Shown here piece by piece: positions 11,601 through 19,657 of a stretch of 64,000 nt of DNA (position 1 is the stretch's first letter; each line of letters begins with the position of its first letter). The stretch comes from Hydrogenophaga sp. Its GTDB lineage: Bacteria > Pseudomonadota > Gammaproteobacteria > Burkholderiales > Burkholderiaceae_C. The notes under the pieces are model-generated. The model was not told where the DNA came from and did not search any database. It was given only the letters and a program-made list of their open reading frames with translations. The position numbers and the translations under genes are program-made. The stretch lies in contig NZ_JAHCKL010000015.1 of assembly GCF_026125785.1 (NCBI RefSeq), forward strand, positions 28,045 through 92,044, written 5' to 3'.

Positions 11601-11785
11601 ACCTCTGGCTGTCCTTCGGCCTCAACGCGCGCGGCTTCTCCGACGACGAACTGCAGGGCGCGGCCTACACCCGCCAGGGCGTCTACCTGCGCCTGCGCTT
11701 CAAGTTCGACGAGACGCTGTTCCGCGGCAACCAGCCCGAGACCAACCGCGCGTTCAGCCCGCTCGCCTCCGCCCAACGCCCCTGA
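8636..11785 (+). CDS. Outer-membrane beta-barrel protein with N-terminal Ig-like domain
   Basis: The protein has 1049 residues. A basic N-terminus and a hydrophobic segment end in ALAQ near residue 41, which looks like a signal peptidase I site. Residues about 80-180 resemble a bacterial Ig-like (invasin-type) domain. The remainder, from about residue 240, alternates short polar and aromatic strands typical of a large outer-membrane barrel and contains a conserved-looking YPIYGDSS motif. The last strand-like segment (YLRLRFKFDE) is followed by about 20 residues, so the terminus is not a classical C-terminal Phe. It overlaps the preceding gene by ATGA. It could be the export channel or membrane anchor for the giant repeat protein, or a partner receptor. 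The barrel is well supported, but the function is inferred only from position. Confidence 0.8.
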   Translation: MNTTRSAMRPLDAALHGVRRPLLARALTSALVLLPLGTALAQTQSLPPRFTPLAPGSDPAQPAPATALPLAAHWRAGSLADSGQLVLEVAQDQMVADGRSVVLLTVRLFDRDGQKVTAPTDVLVSTSHGRVRLPGAAIDEPPRQDLRLTVRGGEAVVELVSSFRPGDAQLQVQSGNVAVRGRVGMVTERRPMIAVGVVEGTLNLSRLDASQISPAREDDGFELEIKRHTGSFDNGKGSLGARTAFFLKGVVKGETLLTLAYDSEKESRGRLFRDIQPDQFYPIYGDSSLRGFDAQSRQRLYVRVDQGRSFVLYGDFNTGTGGPARELSRINRSVSGLQVHHEGETFEANAWVVRDNVAQVVDEQPARGVSGPYRLSSSDGISGSEKVEILTRDRNQPSIILRAEPMVRFVDYEFEPFAGSIVFRAPVPSVDANLNPQSVRVTYEVEQGGPKYWLGGVDGNWRITPALEIGGSHVESRDPADPYRLSGVNATLRLGERSWALVEIARSEREALGALGKGDGARVEVRHEGERLDARLWAGSTDREFSNISSSYNGGRGEAGAVATWKIDPQWSLRLDAMRSHDKTIDAVRETAYAGVQYALTPAWTVGLGLRHVTDDGGVPNAASASGVNIPQTSGFTPFQINAPLFAATPGQTRSFNALSVNAVGQISDRLTVLGEFEQDLESASGRRVTVGADYRLSERFRAYGRAEVSKGLGGVNGLAVQGRETALVAGLSSETVRGGEVFNEYRLRDAISGEDAVNAIGLRQTFAVAEGVRLSASAEFQKALAGEATSATALTGGIDLAYDPNWRATGRLEWRRDRNHDAWLSTVGTTVKIDRDWSLLVRNALSLQKARHGGAYDQWQDRFQIGAAYRQTDLNRVNALGLYELRAEKDDNPAVDYRRTSHAVSLHGDYHPSRPWWLTGRLAGKYVSERFPGGVPSNYTAYLAGGRITWDVTERWDVGVQHHILWSPRGGSRQHSFGVEAGYLLKANLWLSFGLNARGFSDDELQGAAYTRQGVYLRLRFKFDETLFRGNQPETNRAFSPLASAQRP

Positions 11786-11805
11786 TCTGTTGTGAGACCC
11801 CTGCC

Positions 11806-12885
11806 ATGAACGCCAAACACCTTCTGCTGTCCCTGCTGTCGCTGGCCATCCTGGGTGGCTGTGCCGCGACCGATCCCCGTGTCACCGACCGCGTACCCGG
11901 CGCGCAGCCACCGTTCGCCGAACCCGGTCGCCAGACCGACGAAGCCCAGCGCGCCGACCACCGCGTGCTGCAGTCGGTGCAGGACCGGCTGGCGCGCCTG
12001 AACCGCGACGGCCGCGTCCCCGTCAACAGCTACCCCTGGGCGAAGGCGCAGTGCTGGCTGGACATGGCGCGCCAGAACTACCACGAGAACGACCGCGGTC
12101 CCGTGGTGCGTGAGGCGGTGGACGAATCGGTGCGCCTGATCGACGCCCTGGAGAAGGGCGCCACGCCCGAGGTCCGCACACCCCTGATCGGCGGCAGCGT
12201 GCGCCTGCGCGAAGACCTGTGGGCGCGCGCCGAACGCGCGCGCACCGGCCCGGGCGCGGCCTGCGTGGCCGCGCAGGCCGCCTGCCTGGAGGTGCAACTG
12301 GTCTGGATGGGCCATGAATACGCCGAAGGCGGCTGGCGCCACGCCAACCCCTACATCGGCATGGCCGAGACCATGGCCGACCGCATGGACGCCGGGCAGG
12401 CGGCCTGCGCCGCACTGCAGCCTGCTGCTTCGCCCGCTGCTGCTGCGCCAGCGCCCGTGGTGTCCGAGCGCGTGATCGAGCGCCTGGTGCTCGCCACCGA
12501 CGCGGTGTTCGCGTTCGACCGCGCCGACCTGAACGACATCGGTGCCGCCGGGCGCGCCCGCCTGGACGTGATCGCCGAACGCGCGCGCGGCTTGCGCGGC
12601 ATCGAGCGCATCGTCCTCGTCGGCCACACCGACCGCCTGGGCGACGCCGCCTACAACCAGGCGCTCTCGCTGCGCCGCGCCACCGCCGTGCGCGACCACC
12701 TCGTCTCGCGCGGCCTGGACGCGGCGCTGTTCACGGTGGAAGGCAAAGGCAGCGCCGAACCCGTGAAAGCCTGCTCCGACAGCCTGGCGCGCGGCGCCCT
12801 GATCCAGTGCCTGCAGGACAACCGGCGCGTGGAAGTGGAGATCCGGGGGCGGCTGGAGGCCGGTTCGGGCGCCACCACGCACTGA
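11806..12885 (+). CDS. OmpA-family lipoprotein
   Basis: This is a 359-residue envelope protein. The N-terminus (MNAKHLLLSLLSLAIL) leads to a lipobox LGGC near residue 20, so it should be lipid-anchored. The C-terminal 120 residues are an OmpA/MotB-type peptidoglycan-binding domain, with a beta strand FAFDRADL followed by LVGHTDRLGD and NRRVEVEI, the usual core motifs. The middle is a helical, Trp-containing domain that I do not recognise. The start at 11806 is 20 bp after the barrel gene. It probably tethers the barrel/repeat-protein complex to peptidoglycan and forms the third member of the surface cluster. The OmpA domain is certain, but the partnership is inferred. Confidence 0.88.
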   Translation: MNAKHLLLSLLSLAILGGCAATDPRVTDRVPGAQPPFAEPGRQTDEAQRADHRVLQSVQDRLARLNRDGRVPVNSYPWAKAQCWLDMARQNYHENDRGPVVREAVDESVRLIDALEKGATPEVRTPLIGGSVRLREDLWARAERARTGPGAACVAAQAACLEVQLVWMGHEYAEGGWRHANPYIGMAETMADRMDAGQAACAALQPAASPAAAAPAPVVSERVIERLVLATDAVFAFDRADLNDIGAAGRARLDVIAERARGLRGIERIVLVGHTDRLGDAAYNQALSLRRATAVRDHLVSRGLDAALFTVEGKGSAEPVKACSDSLARGALIQCLQDNRRVEVEIRGRLEAGSGATTH

Positions 12886-12952
12886 GGCACCGCCGGGTCC
12901 TAGACTCCCGCCCTGGCGCATGGGCGCCGACACGCACACGGGAGGGTAGGAG

Positions 12953-14614
12953 ATGGAATTCAAGGCGGGCCAGGCCCTGGGGCGCGGGAGGATGCGCCTG
13001 ATGATGTACGGCGGCGTGCTGCTGGGCATCTTCATCAGCACGGCGTTGTCCGGCGCCAAGGGCGCGTGGCTGACCCGGTTCACGGTGTTGTTGATTCCGT
13101 TGATCCTGCTCATGCTGCTGGTGGATCTGCTTGTCATCCGCAAGCTTCCCCGCAAGGGCGAGGTCGTCGTGACCCTGGAGCCGGATGCGCTGGTGTCCCG
13201 CCTGCTCAGCTCGCGGCTCAAGCGCGTGGCCTGGCAGGACATGGAAAGTGCGCGCGTGGAGAGCCTGGGCGGTCACATGGTGCTGCAGTTGCGCTTGCGG
13301 CCCACGCCGCAGCGTCCGGACCGCCGCGCCTTCTTCACCGGCAACAACCCCGCCCGGCCCTACCTGACGCTGACGGCGCTCTCCCCGGCTGACCAGGAGC
13401 GTCTGCTCGACGCGGTGCAGGAGCGCCTGCGGGAACGGCAGGCGGGCATGGCGGCAACGCCAGCGCCCAACGAGCTGGCCATGGCACGCGCGCTCGAAGA
13501 GCGGCTGGTGTCCCTGGCGCCGCGGCCGTGGGCCAGCATGGCACTGATCGCCGCGAACGTGGTGGTCTGGCTGGTCACGGCGTGGCTGGGCGCGGGCTGG
13601 CTGACCGGCAATGCGGACAGGCTGTACGCGTTGGGCGGCAACACCGCCTCGGCGGTGCAGGGCGGCCAGTGGTGGCGGCTGCTCAGCGCGGCTTTCCTGC
13701 ATTCGGGTGCCCCGCACCTGTTCTTCAACATGGTCGGCCTGTGGGTGGCGGGCGTGCTGGTGGAGCGCATCTTCGGCCGCGCGGCCTTCCTGCTGGTCTA
13801 CCTGGGCAGCGCCCTGGCGGGCAGCACCGCCAGCCTCTATTTCAGCGCGCAAACCACCGTGTCCGTCGGCGCGTCCGGCGCGGTGTTCGGGCTGGCCGGT
13901 GCGCTGGTGGTCGCGGTGGCCCGTGAGCGCGAAGCCCTGCCCCGGCTGTTCAACCGCCGCATCCTCGGCGGCATGAGCCTGTTCATCGGCTACTCGCTGC
14001 TGATGGGGCTGACCCGGCCCGGCATCGACAACGCGGCGCACGTCGGCGGCCTGCTGGCCGGCGCGCTGCTGGCCCTCCTGCTGCCAACCCGCTTCGACCT
14101 CCAGCAATATGAGGCGAGGCTGGGCAACCGCATGGCGCTGGCGCTGGTGCTGCTGGTCGCCGTACTGCCCTGGGCTGCGTCGCGGGCGCCTGCGGCTGCG
14201 GTCGATGTGCAGGCCCGCATCGAGTCCCGCAAGGTCTTCGAGCGCGCAGCGCGCGAGTTCGACGAGGTGGTCAAGGCGGTGCGGCAGGATGCCGAGGACC
14301 AGCGCGAAGGTCGCCGCTCGGCGCTGGAGGTGGAGGAGCGCAGCCGCAGCGTGCACGCACCGCGCATGCACGCCGTCGCGCAGGCGCTGGAGTCGGTCCA
14401 AGCCCATGTCGGCGGTTCCGGGCTGCAAGCCTATGTCGCGGACCTGCTCATCCTGGCGCGCTCGCTGCACGAGTTGCTGGCCATGGCGTCGGTGATGGTG
14501 GACGGCAAGCTCGTCCCCGCCGACCAGGCACGTGCCCGGGTGCTGCAGGAAACGATCCAGGCCGCCAACGCGCGCCTGCTGCGCCTGCAGGGCAACAATA
14601 AGCAGCCCTCCTGA
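12953..14614 (+). CDS. Rhomboid-family intramembrane serine protease
   Basis: The 553-residue inner-membrane protein has a rhomboid core. The HxxxHLFFNM motif lies near residue 255, the catalytic GASG motif has Ser308, and the catalytic His is His363 (AAHVGG). Both catalytic residues are present, so it should be active. The core is embedded in unusual extensions. Two N-terminal membrane helices and a PH-like cytoplasmic domain occupy about residues 1-160, and a soluble charged helical tail of about 150 residues follows the last helix. A strong ribosome binding site (GGAGGGTAGGAG) directly precedes the start. The substrate is unknown. It follows the OmpA-like gene by 67 bp, and nothing ties them functionally. 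Confidence 0.9.
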   Translation: MEFKAGQALGRGRMRLMMYGGVLLGIFISTALSGAKGAWLTRFTVLLIPLILLMLLVDLLVIRKLPRKGEVVVTLEPDALVSRLLSSRLKRVAWQDMESARVESLGGHMVLQLRLRPTPQRPDRRAFFTGNNPARPYLTLTALSPADQERLLDAVQERLRERQAGMAATPAPNELAMARALEERLVSLAPRPWASMALIAANVVVWLVTAWLGAGWLTGNADRLYALGGNTASAVQGGQWWRLLSAAFLHSGAPHLFFNMVGLWVAGVLVERIFGRAAFLLVYLGSALAGSTASLYFSAQTTVSVGASGAVFGLAGALVVAVAREREALPRLFNRRILGGMSLFIGYSLLMGLTRPGIDNAAHVGGLLAGALLALLLPTRFDLQQYEARLGNRMALALVLLVAVLPWAASRAPAAAVDVQARIESRKVFERAAREFDEVVKAVRQDAEDQREGRRSALEVEERSRSVHAPRMHAVAQALESVQAHVGGSGLQAYVADLLILARSLHELLAMASVMVDGKLVPADQARARVLQETIQAANARLLRLQGNNKQPS

Positions 14615-14618
14615 ACAC

Positions 14619-15536
14619 TCAGGCCCACACTGCGTCCAGCGCGTTCCACGCCGCCGCGATCACCGGTTCGCTCGCGCGCGCGGCCAGGCACAGGAAGCTC
14701 AGCTCGCACGCCAGCGCCACCTGGTCGGCGATGGTCAGGCCCCGGGCCTGGGCCTCGCGCATGGCGATCGCATCGCGCACCAGCGACAGGCCCACGCCGC
14801 TGCGCACCAGGTCGAGCATGGAGGCCTCCTGGTCCACCAGTGCCACGCGCTGCGGCTCCAGACCGGTGAGCGAGCCCGGTCCGAACACGCGGCGCTGCAG
14901 TCGGTGGTGGACGCTGGCCGGCGGTGTGGCCAGCCAGGGCAGAGCGGCCAGCGCCTTCCAGTCCTTGCCGCGCACCTGCGGTCCCCAGCCGGCCGGTGCG
15001 AGCACGCGGTAGGTGAAGCGCGCCAGGCTGCGCCGCACGTAGACCGCGTCGAGCGGCTCGTCGGGGGGGTCGAGAAAGAAGCCGACGTCGAGGTCGCCTT
15101 GGTCCAGGCGCGCCAGCACTTCGCCGCTCATGCCCTGGCGCAGTTCCGTGCGCACCTGCGGACTGGACTCGACCAACTGTTTCAGGAAGGCCCCGAGCCG
15201 GGTGAATTCCGGGTCCAGAATCGTGCCGATGCGCAGGCTGCCGCGCGGCGTGGTGTGCAGACTGGCGGCGGCCTGGCCGACGTCGGCCAGTGCGGCCAGT
15301 GCCTTGTCGGCCAGCGGCAGCAAGGCTGCACCATCGTGCGTGAGCACCATGCCTTGGGGCGTCCGGGTAAAGAGCCGAAGGCCAGTGGCCGTGGCCAGCG
15401 CCTTGAGCTGCAGGCTGATCGCAGGTTGGCTCAGATGAAGGCGCCGCGCCGCCCGCGAGACATTGCCCTCGCGCGCGACAGCGGCAAAGGCGCGCAGGGC
15501 CTGGGGGTCGATGGGGGGCGGGCGGTGGCGCGTCAT
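14619..15536 (-). CDS. LysR-family transcriptional regulator
   Basis: This 305-residue protein has an N-terminal winged helix-turn-helix (about residues 10-70, with the typical LHLSQPAISLQLKALE-like stretch) and a C-terminal periplasmic-binding-like effector domain. It is divergently placed from mmsA with 101 bp between the two starts, the usual arrangement for a LysR activator and its target. It therefore probably controls the aldehyde dehydrogenase and GMC oxidoreductase genes and its own expression. The inducer is unknown. Its stop lies 4 bp beyond the convergent rhomboid gene's stop. Confidence 0.93.
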   Translation of the reverse strand: MTRHRPPPIDPQALRAFAAVAREGNVSRAARRLHLSQPAISLQLKALATATGLRLFTRTPQGMVLTHDGAALLPLADKALAALADVGQAAASLHTTPRGSLRIGTILDPEFTRLGAFLKQLVESSPQVRTELRQGMSGEVLARLDQGDLDVGFFLDPPDEPLDAVYVRRSLARFTYRVLAPAGWGPQVRGKDWKALAALPWLATPPASVHHRLQRRVFGPGSLTGLEPQRVALVDQEASMLDLVRSGVGLSLVRDAIAMREAQARGLTIADQVALACELSFLCLAARASEPVIAAAWNALDAVWA

Positions 15537-15637
15537 GGCCTTTGCATTATTTGTGTTTTTTATAGAAAGCCTTCGCGGATTTCATTGGATTTTTGCGGAG
15601 GATGCCAGCACACTCGCCCGATCTTCGGAGGCAGACC

Positions 15638-17149
15638 ATGAGCGTTTCAAATATCGACCACTTCGTCAATGGCCACAACGTGGCCGGCAGCGGTGCCCGC
15701 CGCCAGGACGTCTTCAACCCGGCCACCGGCGCCGTCACCGGCCGTGTGGCGCTGGCCAGCGCCGCCGATGTGGATGCCGCCGTGGCCGCCGCGCAGGCCG
15801 CCTTTCCCGCCTGGGCCGACACGCCGCCGATCCGGCGCGCGCGCGTGCTGTTCAAGTTTCTCGAACTGGTGAACCAGCACAAGGACGACCTGGCGCGCCT
15901 GATCACCGCCGAACACGGCAAGGTGTTCACCGATGCCCAGGGCGAGGTCGCGCGCGGCATCGACATCATCGAGTTCGCCTGCGGCATTCCGCAACTGCTC
16001 AAGGGCGACTTCACCGACCAGGTCTCCACCGGCATGGACAACTGGACGCTGCGCCAGCCGCTGGGCGTGGTGGCCGGCATCACGCCGTTCAATTTCCCCG
16101 TGATGGTGCCCATGTGGATGTTTCCGCTGGCCATCGCCGCGGGCAATACCTTCGTGCTCAAGCCCAGCCCGATCGACCCTTCGCCCGCGCTCTTCATGGG
16201 GGAGTTGCTCAAGAAGGCCGGTCTGCCCGACGGTGTCTACAACGTCGCGCAGGGGGACAAGGAGGCGGTGGATGCGCTGCTGGCGCACCCGGACGTGAAG
16301 GCCATCAGCTTCGTCGGCTCCACGCCGATCGCCAACCACATCTACGAGACCGGCGCGCGCCACGGCAAGCGCGTGCAGGCGCTGGGTGGCGCCAAGAACC
16401 ACATGGTGGTGATGCCCGATGCCGACCTGGACCAGGCGGTGGATGCGCTGATCGGCTCGGCCTTCGGCAGCGCGGGGGAGCGCTGCATGGCCATCAGCGT
16501 GGCCGTGCTGGTGGGTGACGTGGCCGACCGCATCATGCCCCAGTTGATCGAACGCACGAAGACGCTCAAGGTGCTGGATGGCACCAACCTCGCGGCCGAG
16601 ATGGGCCCCATCGTGACCGAGGCCGCGCGCCAGCGCATCCGCGGTTACATCGAGGCCGGCGCGAACGAAGGCGCCCAACTGCTGGTGGACGGCCGGGGTT
16701 TCGACGGCGCGCAGGCCGGTGCCGGTTGCGGCCAGGGTTTCTGGCTGGGCGGCACGCTGTTCGACCACGTCACCACCGGCATGAAGATCTACCGTGAGGA
16801 GATCTTCGGCCCGGTGCTCTCGTGCGTGCGCGTGCCCGACTTCGCCGCCGCCGTGGACATCGTCAACGCGCACGAATTCGGCAACGGCGTCTCCTGCTTC
16901 ACGCGCGACGGCAACGTGGCGCGCGAGTTCTCGCGCCGCATCCAGGTCGGCATGGTGGGCATCAACGTGCCCATTCCCGTGCCCATGGCCTGGCAGGGCT
17001 TCGGTGGCTGGAAGAAGAGCCTGTTCGGCGACATGCACGCGTACGGCGAAGAGGGCGTGCGCTTCTATACGAAGCAGAAGTCCATCATGCAGCGCTGGCC
17101 CGAGAGCATCTCCAAGGGCGCGGAGTTCGCCATGCCGGTGTCGAAGTAG
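15638..17149 (+). CDS. mmsA: CoA-acylating methylmalonate-semialdehyde dehydrogenase
   Basis: This NAD-dependent aldehyde dehydrogenase of 503 residues is of the MmsA type. It converts (methyl)malonate semialdehyde plus CoA to propionyl- or acetyl-CoA and CO2 in valine, inositol or beta-alanine degradation. The catalytic cysteine is Cys283 in the motif GSAGERCMA, close to its usual place, and the [12 protein letters not shown] and [13 protein letters not shown] segments are characteristic of the MmsA branch. A start at 15638 is preferred over the upstream ATG at 15593 because CGGAGG lies just before it and the protein then matches the usual family length. It is followed 30 bp later by a GMC oxidoreductase and flanked by a divergent LysR gene, so it may work in a pathway starting from an alcohol. 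Confidence 0.93.
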   Translation: MSVSNIDHFVNGHNVAGSGARRQDVFNPATGAVTGRVALASAADVDAAVAAAQAAFPAWADTPPIRRARVLFKFLELVNQHKDDLARLITAEHGKVFTDAQGEVARGIDIIEFACGIPQLLKGDFTDQVSTGMDNWTLRQPLGVVAGITPFNFPVMVPMWMFPLAIAAGNTFVLKPSPIDPSPALFMGELLKKAGLPDGVYNVAQGDKEAVDALLAHPDVKAISFVGSTPIANHIYETGARHGKRVQALGGAKNHMVVMPDADLDQAVDALIGSAFGSAGERCMAISVAVLVGDVADRIMPQLIERTKTLKVLDGTNLAAEMGPIVTEAARQRIRGYIEAGANEGAQLLVDGRGFDGAQAGAGCGQGFWLGGTLFDHVTTGMKIYREEIFGPVLSCVRVPDFAAAVDIVNAHEFGNGVSCFTRDGNVAREFSRRIQVGMVGINVPIPVPMAWQGFGGWKKSLFGDMHAYGEEGVRFYTKQKSIMQRWPESISKGAEFAMPVSK

Positions 17150-17179
17150 GCTTCTCGCGGCAGTCACCATGAGGCGGGC

Positions 17180-18820
17180 ATGAGCGACACCAGCTTCGAC
17201 TTCATCGTCATCGGCGCGGGAACGGCGGGTTGCCTGCTCGCGAACCGCCTGTCGGCCGATCCCTCGAAGCGGGTGCTGCTGGTGGAGGCCGGCCGCAGGG
17301 ACGACTACCACTGGATCCACATTCCGGTGGGCTACCTGTATTGCATCGGCAACCCGCGCACGGACTGGCTCTACCAGACCGAGCCCGATCCCGGCCTCAA
17401 TGGCCGGCGCCTGCGCTACCCGCGAGGCAAGACCCTGGGTGGCTGCTCCAGCATCAACGGCATGATCTACATGCGCGGCCAGCGGCGCGACTACGACCAC
17501 TGGGCCGCGCTCACCGGCGACGACGCCTGGCGCTGGGACGCCTGCCTGCCCGACTTCATGGCGCATGAGGACCACTACCGGCTCGACGCCGCGCGCGACC
17601 CCGCGTTCGCCGCGCTGCATGGGCACGGTGGCGAGTGGCGCATCGAGAAGCAGCGCCTGCGCTGGGACATCCTCGACGCCTTCGCGCAGGCCGCGCAGCA
17701 GGCCGGCATTCCCGCCACGCCCGATTTCAACAGCGGTGACAACGAGGGCGTGGGCTATTTCGAGGTCAACCAGCGGGCGGGCTGGCGCTGGAATGCGTCC
17801 AAGGCCTTTCTGCGTCCGGTGCGCCACCGCCCCAACCTGGTGGTCTGGACCGAAACCCTCACCGAGCAGCTGGTGGTGGTGCCCGCGCAGGGGTCCGGCG
17901 TTCTGCGTTGCACCGGTGCCGTGCTGCGCCGTGGCGCGCAGCGGGTGAGCGTCGAGGCGCGGGGCGAGGTGGTGCTGTGCGCCGGCAGCATCGGCTCGCC
18001 CGCGCTGCTGCAGCGCTCGGGCATAGGGCCGGCGCCGCTGCTGCGGCGGCACGGCATCACGCCGCGCCACGAACTGCCTGGTGTGGGTGAGAACCTGCAG
18101 GACCATCTGCAGATCCGCGCGGTGTTCAAGGTACAGGGCGCAAGCACGCTCAACGTGCTGTCCAGCTCGCTCTGGGGCAAGGCCCGCATCGGGCTGGAGT
18201 ACGCGCTCAGCCGCAGCGGGCCGATGAGCATGGCGCCCAGCCAGCTTGGCGCGTTCGCGCGCAGCGACGCCACGCAGCCGCATGCCAACCTGCAGTACCA
18301 CGTGCAGCCGCTGAGCCTGGACGCCTTTGGTGAACCGCTGCACCGTTTTCCTGCCTTCACCGCCAGCGTGTGCAACCTCAACCCGGGCAGCCGGGGCCAT
18401 GTGCGCATCACCTCCGCGCAGCCGGACGCCGCGCCCGCCATCGCGCCCAACTACCTGGCCACGCCGGAGGACCGCCGCGTGGCCGCCGACAGCCTGCGCC
18501 TGACGCGGCGCATCGTCGCGCAGCCCGCGCTGGCGAAGTACCAGCCCGAGGAGTTCAGGCCGGGCGTCCAGTTCCAGAGCGACGAGGAACTCGCGCGCCT
18601 GGCAGGCGACATCGCCAGCACCATCTTCCATCCCGTGGGCACCACCAGGATGGGCCGTGACGACGACCCCATGGCCGTGGTCGACAGCCGCCTGCGCGTG
18701 CGCGGCGTGGCCGGGCTGCGCGTGGTCGATGCCGGCGTCATGCCCACCATCACCAGCGGCAACACCAACAGCCCCACCTTGATGATCGCGGAGAAGGCCG
18801 CGCGCTGGATCGCGGCTTGA
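17180..18820 (+). CDS. GMC-family FAD oxidoreductase (choline/alcohol dehydrogenase-like)
   Basis: The 546-residue flavoprotein has an N-terminal Rossmann motif IGAGTAGCLLA (residues about 11-21), GMC signature stretches (PRGKTLGGCSSING at about 75-88) and the C-terminal active-site segment HPVGTTRMG followed by GNTNSPTLMIAEKAA. These show a glucose-methanol-choline oxidoreductase that oxidises a primary or secondary alcohol to the aldehyde or ketone. No signal peptide is visible, so it is cytoplasmic. Thirty bases separate it from mmsA, so the two are probably one operon under the divergent LysR regulator, with the aldehyde passing to a downstream dehydrogenase. Substrate specificity cannot be read from the sequence. 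Confidence 0.92.
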   Translation: MSDTSFDFIVIGAGTAGCLLANRLSADPSKRVLLVEAGRRDDYHWIHIPVGYLYCIGNPRTDWLYQTEPDPGLNGRRLRYPRGKTLGGCSSINGMIYMRGQRRDYDHWAALTGDDAWRWDACLPDFMAHEDHYRLDAARDPAFAALHGHGGEWRIEKQRLRWDILDAFAQAAQQAGIPATPDFNSGDNEGVGYFEVNQRAGWRWNASKAFLRPVRHRPNLVVWTETLTEQLVVVPAQGSGVLRCTGAVLRRGAQRVSVEARGEVVLCAGSIGSPALLQRSGIGPAPLLRRHGITPRHELPGVGENLQDHLQIRAVFKVQGASTLNVLSSSLWGKARIGLEYALSRSGPMSMAPSQLGAFARSDATQPHANLQYHVQPLSLDAFGEPLHRFPAFTASVCNLNPGSRGHVRITSAQPDAAPAIAPNYLATPEDRRVAADSLRLTRRIVAQPALAKYQPEEFRPGVQFQSDEELARLAGDIASTIFHPVGTTRMGRDDDPMAVVDSRLRVRGVAGLRVVDAGVMPTITSGNTNSPTLMIAEKAARWIAA

Positions 18821-18904
18821 AGCCAGTCCCGCGCGGGCCGGCTCCGCGCTCCGTGCTGCAGGCCTGCACGTAAACTGGGTGCGCTGCCAACCCGCGCGCC
18901 CGCC

Positions 18905-19657
18905 ATGCCCGACTCCCTGTCCAACCACACGCCGGTCTCCGGCACCCCCCGCTGCATCCTGGTCGACGACGACGAGGACATCCGCCACCTGCTGGGCGAC
19001 TACCTGCGCGGCTTCGGCATGTCGGTGGAGCTGCTGGCCGACGGCGCCGCTCTGCGCGAGCGGCTGCCGCGCGGCGAGGTCGACGTGCTGCTGCTCGACC
19101 TCATGCTGCCGGGCGAGAGCGGCCTCGCGCTCTGCCAGTGGGTTCGGCAGATGCAACCTGGCCTGCCGGTGATCATGCTCACCGCGCAGGGCGACGTGGT
19201 GTCTCGCGTGCTGGGGCTGGAACTGGGCGCGGACGACTACCTGCCCAAACCCTTCGAGCCGCGCGAGCTGGTGGCGCGCATCAAGGCGGTGCTGCGGCGT
19301 GGCGGGTTGGCGGCCAGCGGCGCATCCGCCGCCGAAGTGCATTTCCGGGGCTGGGTGTTCGACCGCCTGCGCCGCCAGCTCGCCGCCCCCGACGGCACCC
19401 TGGTCGCCCTGTCCGCGGCCGAACACCGGTTGCTGGTCGCCTTCACCGATCACCCCGGCCAGGTGCTGAGCCGGGAGCGTCTGCTGGACATCACGCGCGC
19501 ACCCGGCGTGGAGGTCAGCGAGCGCAGCATCGACCTCGCGGTCTCGCGTCTGCGCGGCAAGCTGCGCGAGGACGAAGGCCGCGACGGAGACCCTCCGCTG
19601 ATCCGCACCCTGCGCGGCGCGGGCTACCTGTTCGACCCTCTGGGCAGACGACGATGA
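18905..19657 (+). CDS. OmpR-family response regulator
   Basis: This is a 250-residue two-component regulator. The receiver domain has acidic residues at about 21-23, the phosphoacceptor Asp65 (LLDLMLPG) and the conserved Lys in YLPKPFEP. The C-terminal winged helix (LSAAEHRLL, ERSIDLAVSRLRGKL, IRTLRGAGYLF) is OmpR/PhoB type. The gene overlaps the kinase gene by ATGA, so the pair is translationally coupled. The signal and regulon are unknown. The closest functional analogues would be OmpR-type regulators of envelope genes, but that is only family knowledge. Confidence 0.95.
   Translation: MPDSLSNHTPVSGTPRCILVDDDEDIRHLLGDYLRGFGMSVELLADGAALRERLPRGEVDVLLLDLMLPGESGLALCQWVRQMQPGLPVIMLTAQGDVVSRVLGLELGADDYLPKPFEPRELVARIKAVLRRGGLAASGASAAEVHFRGWVFDRLRRQLAAPDGTLVALSAAEHRLLVAFTDHPGQVLSRERLLDITRAPGVEVSERSIDLAVSRLRGKLREDEGRDGDPPLIRTLRGAGYLFDPLGRRR

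Noticed and set aside
8276-11776. A long minus-strand frame opposite the outer-membrane barrel gene
   Set aside because: It has the same antisense composition, no ribosome binding site and no recognisable domain. The plus-strand gene is clearly coding.
15537-15637. A LysR-type T-N11-A operator in the mmsA divergent gap
   Set aside because: Several loose matches exist in the T-rich stretch but none has clear dyad symmetry, so no site is called although regulation is likely.
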